NCBI RefSeq assembly: GCF_024139115.2
Contig: NW_026943250.1
Coordinates: forward strand, 418,151-482,150
DNA length: 64,000 bases
DNA from: Armigeres subalbatus
Lineage: Eukaryota > Arthropoda > Insecta > Diptera > Culicidae
Direction of reading: 5' to 3'
Below are positions 55,846-64,000 of the stretch, in pieces (the stretch's first letter is position 1; each line of letters starts with the position of its first letter). The translations under genes and the position numbers were made by a program. The notes beneath the pieces are model-generated. The model ran no database searches. It saw nothing but the letters and a program-made list of their open reading frames with translations, and was not told where the DNA came from.

Positions 55846-57438
55846 TACCGTGCTGTGCCCTTATTCCAATCAGCGCCTAATTCCGTTCACGCAAGACAAA
55901 ATGATAAATAATAAAGAGTTTTTGTCTAAAAACAACAGAAAAATATCCTTGTACTTTTCTATGGTTATGTATGCATGAAATGAAATGAAAACCAGCGTCA
56001 TTTTTAGCGATGAATAGTGAAAATTTAAACAAAATTTGTTGGTCGTCACTACGAGCGCCATTTTGACTGTTTTCATTAACCCACTTGCTAAGAACGTCTG
56101 AAAAAAATTTAATCATTTTTAAGTAAAAATTTTCCCTGGATTTCAAACACTGCAGCATAACAAGACAAAACAGGTAACATTATAGCGTATTACCAAATTG
56201 TTGCCTGTATTTTCTCGATAGAAAATGCTGAAAAGTCAAAAATATCTTGCCCGGTACATCTAAATCTATTCGTTCCTTATTCCGTTCATTGGGTTTGGAG
56301 GAAGGATTCCGAAAATTCCGTGTTTGAGAATATAATCTATGAGCAAGAAAAGGTACATCGTACATGAAGCCATATGAATGGTGAACATTTGAAATTCTAT
56401 CCCGCAAGCAGGCAGACCGAAAGGAATTCCGTTAACGACTCCACTCGAAAAAATTATGGGACCTTTTTCAACTCGTGCCGGGAAAAAATATTTTTTTTCA
56501 GTTAAGATTTTATGAGGATTTATAAAGTGAATGCTGGACAATGTTAGGAAAGGGTTTCCGGAGAATACGGACAGTTTTAAACAGCACAATCCATAATTGT
56601 GGCGTTCTTGTTTACAAGCTTTATCCGGCAATTTCTTGGCGAATTTCTATAAAAAAAATACTACCCTCGCTGAGCTGCAAATAAGATTATGTTTTACCGA
56701 AATCCGTAATACTTCGTAGAAGTAGGGTCATCCGGTACATTAAAGAACCGGAACTTTAGAGAATATTCAATTTGAACGAAACAGTGGTACGAACAATTCC
56801 AAACAAACAGAGACATTGTTTTGGAAGTTTCAGGTCAGAATTAAAGGCCTAGTATCCAGGCTCTAATCAAAATTACGTTGAGGATAAGGTCTAAAACTCC
56901 GATAAGGAATCGTATCTTTCCTTTTCTGTGGTACCTAATGGAACTGGGCAGCTAGCATCAACGTTCATGTTGAATATATCTCAAATGGTAAGTGAAACAA
57001 ACTAAAAACAGTCAACTTGGCTATACTAAGGAAATATCATTCATTGTATTTTAAATTTGGAAGGAAATTACGTTTAAGCTTTTATTTGCAATATTATAAT
57101 AAATGAAAAGATGGATTTGTGAGAAAATGATGCCTGGTATTAGCATCTCCAAGAAATCAAATGTTTTCGGGTGATTGGAATTAGGAACACGAATGAACGG
57201 AATTAGGAACAATGCCTTTTTAGATGATTGGAATTAGGACCACATAAGTGGTCAATTTTGTTTTCACTAGTGGAGCATAAGTCTATGAATGCATCCCAAC
57301 ATATTTTATTTTCAATTGTATATAGAAAATGACACTATGTAGTGAAATTGCAGCTTCAAAATACTAAACGGCTATTTTTTAGAGCTTTTGGACATAGCGC
57401 ATTGTCTTAGGTGAACGGAATAAGGGCACAGCACGGTA
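55846..57438. mobile_element. 1.6-kb TIR element, non-autonomous
   Basis: The ends TACCGTGCTGTGCCCTTATT and AATAAGGGCACAGCACGGTA are perfect 20-bp inverted repeats, with flanking TTTGAAG also inverted. Sub-terminal words (CCTAATTCCGTTCACG, GAACGGAATTAGGAAC, GGAATTAGGACCACA) recur in both orientations. - strand ORFs at 55870-56631 are short, overlapping and motif-free. Confidence 0.75.
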
Positions 57439-58260
57439 CTTCAAAAAGCATTCTAAGTGGGCGGTATTTCCTTTAGAAAATGTTTTAATGATATGAGGTA
57501 AATATAAAGGCTAGCTTGTCAAAGTTAGGCATTTCGTATGAAAACAACCTTTGTTGAGGCAGTCATCAATTCGAGGCGCGTAGGACCTCTAAATTAAGTA
57601 AGAGTTTTCTATAAAAATTTTTAGATAAAAATGCATTGGTATTAAATGGAGGCGATTTAAATAGACAATCAAAACTTGACTTGGACAGAGGGCGGAGTAA
57701 TCAAGAAAAAATAATCAAATATTCAATACAAAATACAGTTGAAATTTCGATCAATGTTTTACTCATCAACATAATTGTTTTTGAAAGAAGTCGGCACATA
57801 AACCTGTAAAAATCATAATACGATGCATTACATTCAATGATTTTAGAAAGCGAAATTTCATTGGTATTTTGAAAACTATAGGAGTTCCGTTCCAACACAG
57901 TGTATATTTTGAAGATCCTATTTCATTAGAGTTTCATTTTCATTCTAACATGCCAATTGAACTCGAGCAAAAACGATGCATGCGCCACGAGTGATCGATT
58001 GGCCAACTAATAATTATTTGAATTGACCAGTAAATTAGTAAACGATGGGAATTTGAGGAGTGTTATGTCTGTTTGTCTGTGCTTTACATATGAATTCTTG
58101 TTTATGCAGATGTTTATGACGCATCAAACTAATTTCTGGTGTTACTCTGGCGGTATTACGTGTTTTGTTTGATCTAGAATAAGTATTAAATTGAATTTAT
58201 TCACATTTAGGCGTGGGGCGCAATTTTCAAATCAATAAAGTTTGATGGGCGGCTTTTCCA
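57439..58260. other. unassigned sequence
   Basis: No ORF or repeat recognised. GGGGCGCA words near 58210 and 58251 recur just after the retroelement tail (59476). Confidence 0.35.
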
Positions 58261-58282
58261 AGGGGCGCAAAATTTTAAATTT

Positions 58283-59457
58283 ATGAGTAACCAGCTCATG
58301 ATTTGCCATGACAGCACTGTTTTCTACCCAGATACTGATGCTTTGTCCATCATACAACATATAACAAGTGATATGAATTTGCTTATGAAATATTTTGATA
58401 CCAATCTTCTTTCATTGAATTTGTGTAAAACAAAATACATGTTATTTCATTCTCCGAGGAAAAAATTAATCCACACAATGATCCATGCGTAGGAACTGAG
58501 GTGGTCGAGAAGGTTTCACACTTCAAATATCTAGGTTTGATATTGGACCCTATACTCTCTTGGAACAGCCATATAGAGCAAACTCGAAAAAGAATATCGG
58601 CTTTATGTGCTCTTATATATCGTGTTAGAAAATTTGTCCCACAACGTGCACTTTTCAGTTATTATTATGGCTGTATTCATTCTCTTTTACCTCTTTTACC
58701 TCTTTTACCTCATAATCGTATGGGGTCATGCTAGCAAGTCCAATATAAGAAAACTACAAGTCCTACAGAATAGATGCCTAAAAATTATAATTCAACTGCC
58801 GCAATTATATCCCACCAGTCAACTATATACAAACGGTTATCATAGTATCCTTCCACTTCGCGGATTATGCAAGTTACATACTTGTTTATTTGTGTATGAC
58901 ATGCTAAAAGATCAAAATATGCACTACAATATCACGCTTACTACTATGAATCACGGGCATAATACTCGATCCGCAAATAATTTATTACGTTCGAGAGCAT
59001 CAACTTGTCTGGGTCAAATGCGTATCTCTTTCTACGGTCCATCTTCATATAATTTACTACCAGATTTTTGAAAAACATAAACAGTCGTCTCTTATTCAAA
59101 ACCAAATTAAAATTATATTTCAAATCAATAATAAATGATTTCTTATTATAACTTGCCAGTCATAAATATGAAAATACACTCTTTTATTTAAATTTGTTTT
59201 ACACTATATCGGCTTATTTTTATTATTTTTTGCTACTCTAATAGGGATCCCTTAAAAGGAATTTAATTCCACTGGGTACACCCTGATAAACTTATTGCTG
59301 TAATTGCTCATCACACATACCTTAGCATTTTAATTAATTTGTATTATTTGTTAGTCTTTTTTGTTTGTTTAAAATATTAGATGCGTCCATTTCCAGGAAG
59401 CTCTCTGTGCGAGTTTTTGGTGTGGGGGAAGTGGTGGGCCATAAAAAAAAAAAAAAA
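58283..59457 (+). pseudogene. CR1/L2-like ORF2 3' part with poly-A tail
   Basis: It begins just before the RT FADD position (ICHDSTVFYPD, with two bases lost from the box). ITSDMNLLMKYFDTNLLSLN and KYMLFHSPRK, then (new frame) FKYLGLILDPILSWNSHIEQ and KRISALCALIYRVR follow, then the C-terminal domain NIRKLQVLQNRCLKIIIQLP. Then come a 3' UTR and an A15 tail (59443-59457). The FADD motif is also present at 55459-55489. This is therefore either a second, 5'-truncated copy or a duplication, not simply the far side of an insertion. Confidence 0.85.
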
Positions 59458-60110
59458 TCGAATATTTGCTTAGGGGGCGCATATTGAACGTCTCTCCCCT
59501 ACCTCCCCAAACATTGATACATTCATCAACAATTTGATTCATCTGCGAAATGTCACTCGCTGGCGCTTAAGACCCGGTGCAATCGCATGATCAAAGTTAA
59601 CCAATCCAGAATGGCGAACCTCAGAAACAGTGATTTTTTCAATAAGATCCGCGCTTTTCCGGACTGTGCTAAGTCGTTCTAGAAGCTTATCAAAATTCTA
59701 AAATCCAAGCCTCGGCCCATTTACTTTTGATCCCTTTGCCCCGTGCCATTGGAAAAGGACCAGCCGAATACGTTAGTACGTGTCGTCCGTAACTAATCAA
59801 GGGAAAACTTATTGCTTTGCAAACGTGTTGTATGTCATGGCCTACTGACGCTCAATTCAAATTATGCAAATGTTGACGTGGTTACGTATGGCGAGTCACG
59901 TCTCAAGGTAACATTTTAAGTTTTATATAGCTCTTGAAGACCATAATTTTGTGCCATAATCCACTCTCCATGAGTGTTTAAAACCAGTATAAAAACAAAA
60001 TGTTACTAGGAGTGAGAAGTACGATCAATAAGATAGATATCGGCAATGTATATTAACGAGAATTCAAATAACTATAAATTTATGGCACACAATCATATTA
60101 GGCAACAATG
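59458..60110. other. unassigned sequence
   Basis: No feature recognised apart from the GGGGCGCA word adjoining the poly-A tail. Jockey-like coding traces begin near 60100. Confidence 0.35.
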
Positions 60111-61510
60111 ACTCTAAGGATCGCTTGATAACTCCTGCAGAGAAGGCAGCCAAAATAGGTCACCATTTCGTCAACTTACACAATCTTGGACAGAACATCA
60201 TCAGTCCACATGAAGTAGCCGTCAGCGGGCTTGCGAATAACGTCCATCTGATTCCCAACGACTTCTTGGAGGAGCTGGAGATCTCAGCTGACGAAATAAA
60301 AATAAAACATATAAAGGCCCCAGGTTCGACAGCACCCTAAATCTTGAGCTCAAACACATGAGTTCTCCATTCCTTGAGCACCTTTTGCTGATCTTCAATC
60401 AGTGTCTGCAATTAGCTACTTCCTATCGTGCTGGAAGTCTGCGAAAGTCATTCTCAACCGAAAGTCTGGGAAGGATCCTTCCTTTCCAAAAAGCTATCGT
60501 CCTATCAGCTTTCTCTCAGGGTTATCCAAGCTGTTTGAGAAAGCAATTTACCACATTTACCACCACAACATTTTGCTTGAGGAACTGTTTGGTCTCTGAC
60601 GCGGTCGATAAACCGTACACCAACTGACAACGCATACCAACTTCCTCAGACGGAACAAGTTTGTCTCAAGAACATCTACCATGATATTACTCGATGTCGA
60701 GAAGGCGTTCAACAATGTACGGCATGATGACCTGGTGTAAAAACTACAACTCTACAATCTTCCTAGCTATCTGGTGAAACTCTACAACATTTACTTGTCG
60801 GCAAGAACATTCCGGGTCTCAATCAGCAGAGCGAGCTCCAATGCGCACAACATCGTCGCAGGCATCCCCCAGAGTAGTATCATCGGACCCCTCCTGTTTT
60901 ATATGTTCACCCCAGGCATGGCAGAACCTCCAGAAGGGGGCATTCTGTTTCTGTTCGCAGATGACACCTCCACCGTCTACCAAGGTTGAGTAATCAGAGC
61001 GCTAGTATCAAAACTCCAACAACGTCTGTATGCCCAGACTTAGTACCTCATCAACTGGAGGATTTGTATCAACACGGCGAAGATCCAGATCATCATTTTC
61101 CCCCATTTAAAATCCCCTAAACATGTTCCGCCTGAAGACTGTAAAATCATCCTCAATAACACGACTGTGGAATAGGCCAATGAGGACGACTACCTTGGCT
61201 TGAACCTCGACAGCAAGACTATTTTCCGACAACAATTTAACAAGACGGTGATGAAGTGTAACGTTTTGTTGAAACTACTGTCCTATTTGATCAACCATCG
61301 GTCGTCATTGTTCCTCGTCGTCATAAGCTTGCTGTCTAGGTCTACAAGCAAGTCATCCTCCCAGTGATCAAATATGGCCGGTCTGGCAGAACTGCGCTAA
61401 AACTCATCATCTGAAACGCCAACGAGAGCAAAGCAAGTTCTTGAGGATGATCCTCAACACTCCTCCCAGGACACGAGCTTCTGAGGTCACAAGTCGGACT
61501 AGTAGCAAAG
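60110..61510 (+). pseudogene. Jockey-clade-like reverse transcriptase relic
   Basis: Ordered blocks in several frames: ITPAEKAAKIGHHFVNLHNL (60125), FLEHLLLIFNQCLQL (60370), DPSFPKSYRPISFLSGLSKLFEKAIYH (60470-60550), TMILLDVEKAFNNV (60680-60720, first catalytic Asp), AGIPQSSIIGPLLFYMFT (60855) and LFLFADDTSTVYQG (60955-60985, FADD box). The thumb remnant ANEDDYLGLNLDS-type follows at about 61175-61215. Stops and frameshifts at every block boundary. It resembles the element at 40-43.6 kb and could be another copy of its family. Confidence 0.85.
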
Positions 61511-61651
61511 CACTTGATAAAACATGTGAAAGTAAAGATCGGTTAGGGCTCGTTGCATAACCTCGGAATAGGCTGCTATTAGGGCACTAGTTCCAATATA
61601 GGTTATCAAATTTGTATATAACTGTGAATAGTAGTTAGGTTATCAAATTGT

Positions 61652-61680
61652 CTTCTTCTTATCTTCTTCTTCTTCTTCTA
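61652..61680. repeat. imperfect (TTC)n microsatellite
   Basis: CTTCTTCTTATCTTCTTCTT and further TTC units. Non-coding. Confidence 0.8.
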
Positions 61681-61784
61681 CAAAGCCTACAAAGGTTCAA
61701 AATCTTAAATATTTCCTCTGGAAAAATTATCATTTTCCCATATGTACCAATTAATCTTTCGAAGATGAAGGGCTAATCAATAGT

Positions 61785-61960
61785 CCTAACACCGTTTTGT
61801 TCGAGATGTCATGGAGAGTGGATGGCAGTCCCAGGATCGGCAGAAATTTTCCACCGGTAGCAGAGCCACAAGCGCGCGTCAGAAGGAGCGCTGCTGAAAA
61901 TTTATTCACATGGATGGCATCAGTAGCAGACAAATAAAATTTTCACTCACGATTCTTTTT
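61785..61960 (-). repeat. dispersed coding-like repeat (partner of 37480-37620)
   Basis: The - strand reads VNKFSAALLLTRACGSATGG then KFLPILGLPSTLHDISNKT. The repeat at 37480-37620 and, more distantly, the blocks at 25760-26130 share its words (GACGCGCG, TTTTGCTAC). Origin unknown. Confidence 0.45.
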
Positions 61961-61977
61961 TGATTTTGTTGTTGTTA

Positions 61978-62476
61978 GGGTAACCGTACCCTTAGTGGAG
62001 GTAGCACCAATAGTGGAGGTAGTGGGGTTTTAATGAGATTTATCATATTTATAGACTTTACGATGGTTTCAGTTGATGCGTCGTGCTTTAAATATCCTAT
62101 TAAATGCAACTTATCCTAAGATTTCACTTGAAAAACTATTGAAAACAACGATTCTCTTTAATAAAATTGACTCCCTTGCACCTATAGTGGTGCAACTGTA
62201 CCAATAGTGACGAGTCTCATAAGAAATCAATTAATAGCACCACTATGAGAACCAAAATTAATTTTTACCGCCACTAAAGGAACAGTGTACCCATTAGTGG
62301 TGTAAGCAATATTTTGTTGTTTTTGATGTACAATACAATGTCATTTTTGTTAGCAAATTTATTAGTTTATCTATAGGCTAAGATATTAAAGCTGTAAATT
62401 TTCAATAATTATCCATTTTTTTAAAATATTTTCTTTTGTGGATCTACTAATACCTCCACTATTGGTACCTTTACCC
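61978..62476. mobile_element. ~500-bp TIR element flanked by TA
   Basis: The ends GGGTAACCGTACC and GGTACCTTTACCC are inverted, flanked by TA on both sides. Internal words AATAGTGGAGGTA and TACCTCCACTATTGG repeat in both orientations. A TA target would fit Tc1/mariner-type mobilisation. No transposase. Confidence 0.7.
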
Positions 62477-62479
62477 TAG

Positions 62480-62810
62480 TGATTGGAAAGGCGCCAAGCG
62501 ATTCTGATTCGCAATTGGAAGAAAATTCGTCTCGAAGAGTTTGACTTCTCTTTTATAAATCGGTGGCCCTGAAAAGAATCGATTTATTTTTATTAATGCG
62601 TACTACTAATAATTGATACTTCGTCTCGGGTCTATTGTTAATCTTCTCAATGACACGCATTTTAAATCACTTACAGAACATAACCATTCAGCATCTTGCT
62701 AGAAAATTTCATTTGCCGATCGATAGCGGTTGTCCTTTGGAAAAAAATCCTCCCAGCTTAACTTTCTTTCCAATATGATGGTAGTTGTGAAAAGAACCGA
62801 TTTATTTTCA
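62480..62810 (-). promoter_or_regulatory. two histone-type 3' stem-loop-like sequences
   Basis: On the - strand, 62580-62561 reads GATTCTTTTCAGGGCCACCG and 62799-62781 reads CGGTTCTTTTCACAACTAC. Both approximate the histone mRNA stem-loop (six-base stem, TTTC loop, ACCA-like 3' flank). Both are followed by purine-rich stretches (AAAAGAGAAG; GGAAAGAAAG) at about the position of the U7-binding element. The coding segment upstream of the second (RFQGHTTQYGSN, near 62885-62850) faintly resembles a histone H4 C-terminus. Speculative. Confidence 0.35.
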
Positions 62811-62889
62811 ATGTCTCTAATCTCTATCTGCAACCATCGCCGTGGCGCGTTGCTTCCGTATTGAGTGGTGTGCCCTTGAAAACGCATGT

Positions 62890-64000
62890 ACTTTTAAATT
62901 TGGATTCCGTAAGGATTGTCCCTAATACAGTTCATCATATTTCCATCAGGTGTAACAGACAATCCATCTATTCCCTGTGTAATGTGAAACACTGTGTTTG
63001 CTTCCCATTTCATGTAAATGGTAGGCATGGGAAACCCTTAAAAAACAACCAATCAAGGAATCGCCAGTCATGGTTCTATTGGAACAGAGTTTAAACAAAA
63101 ATCAACAATACCAGCTGAGCATCATTATTGAGCAAAGTTTACTCACTGCATCTGCCATTCTAAATGCCAGCATTCATATGCAAATTCCAATTTCCATTCT
63201 TATTCGATCTTGCATATTGATGCGGACCGTCGACGGTGGTCTCTTTCAGTGCCGTAAGGCCGGAAATCCCTCGGCTGTTGGTTCTCTCCTAAGGACCTGT
63301 TCAGTAGAATCGCCATCACCGCCGCCATGGCACTTGCAGGGAGACGCCGCCAGAGCAAAGAGCTTCACACACATAACCCATGGAAAGCGCATCAGAAATC
63401 TAATACCGCTAAGTGCAGAAGGAGAAAAATCTGTTAGCGGTAAGCCTGGGAAAGATGTTCGACCGATATTATTGTGTGCCTTGGAGGAGGTGAGTTACTG
63501 AGTGAGCCAGAGGAAATGTATTTTGCAATTCAATTCATTCTTGGTCATTCTAAAGGCAGGAACCGTCAGGAGGAGTGGATTTTTAATGATTTCCAAAGAA
63601 TAATTGAGTTTGATGAATGTTCAAACGTTTCCAATAATAGGACACATATTTGTACCGTTTTACATGAAATTGGTTTTTGATCTACGTCGAATAGGCAAAT
63701 ACTCCCCCCACTACACGGTGCTCGCCGGATGCAAACAGATGGTCGCCAACGGACCAACACCAACCAAGAGGGCCTTTGCGAGCAGAATGTAATCAAATAT
63801 GCATTCGCAACACGGCAAATTGGATTGGCCCGGGGATCGCCCCTTCCCTGCTCCGATCAGATTCCGCCCCGGTAAGCTACTCAAACAAAGATTCCGATAT
63901 TTCCTGTTCGGATTTCTTTGCGCCAAATCTTGCCCCAAACGGCGCTCATCATGGTTCGGATTGCCACCCACATTTCCATTGCAACTTGTTTCCCCAGTGA
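62890..64000. other. unassigned, less repetitive terminal segment
   Basis: No TE was recognised. 63200-63500 and 63700-64000 are less AT-rich, with overlapping ORFs on both strands (63070-63501 +, 63711-63971 -) but no recognisable motif. It could hold the start or UTR of a neighbouring gene, which cannot be tested from this window. Confidence 0.3.

Overview
This is insect nuclear DNA, most probably from an Aedes mosquito. It is AT-rich and dominated by transposable elements. It carries tRNA-derived SINE copies of the Feilai type, R1-, Jockey- and CR1/L2-like non-LTR retrotransposons, a Penelope-like element and many MITEs. The only gene I can defend is the 3' end of a TRIM-NHL protein on the + strand. 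Two exons (6649-6725 and 32557-32770) encode the last NHL repeats and stop codon, probably of wech, the insect LIN-41/TRIM71 orthologue. They are joined in phase across an intron of about 25.8 kb, so most of the first half of the window is that intron. No prokaryotic features, CRISPR arrays or rRNA genes were seen.

Layout. 1-6648 is upstream intron: a 23-bp minisatellite, a TG-microsatellite element whose 167-bp core is amplified seven times, and two fold-back elements. 6726-32556 is the big intron. It holds an intronic hairpin, two tandem-repeat blocks, an R1-like element on the - strand (about 11.95-15.69 kb), GATCAGATT-type degenerate satellite, a fold-back element with GGCCGAAA-repeat arms, a TG element with a hAT-like MITE nested inside it (21579-22763), a Jockey endonuclease relic (27.4-28.4 kb) and several TIR elements. 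32771-about 33320 is the 3' UTR. 33.3-37.5 kb is intergenic with a complete SINE (34962-35247). 37.65-39.78 kb is a dead Penelope-like element. 40.1-43.57 kb is a Jockey-like element split by a hAT-like insertion. 44-48 kb is tandem-repeat territory containing a retroposed insertion with a 21-bp target duplication and an 867-bp fold-back hAT-like element. 48.3-55.5 kb is a CR1/L2-like retrotransposon whose ORF2 is split by a 4-kb DNA transposon. 55.5-62.5 kb holds a sequencing gap, MITEs, another CR1/L2-like 3' end, a Jockey RT relic and a TIR element. 62.9-64 kb is less repetitive and unassigned.

The most interesting unit is 49822-53788: a DNA transposon with about 540-bp inverted repeats, an 8-bp target duplication, and a decayed transposase-like gene of a family I cannot place. 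Conceptual removal of the element plus one target copy restores the host ORF2 frame exactly. Apart from the TRIM-NHL exons and the CR1-like ORF1, every coding trace is broken by frameshifts, stops or deletions. The limits of most repeat features are estimates made by eye.
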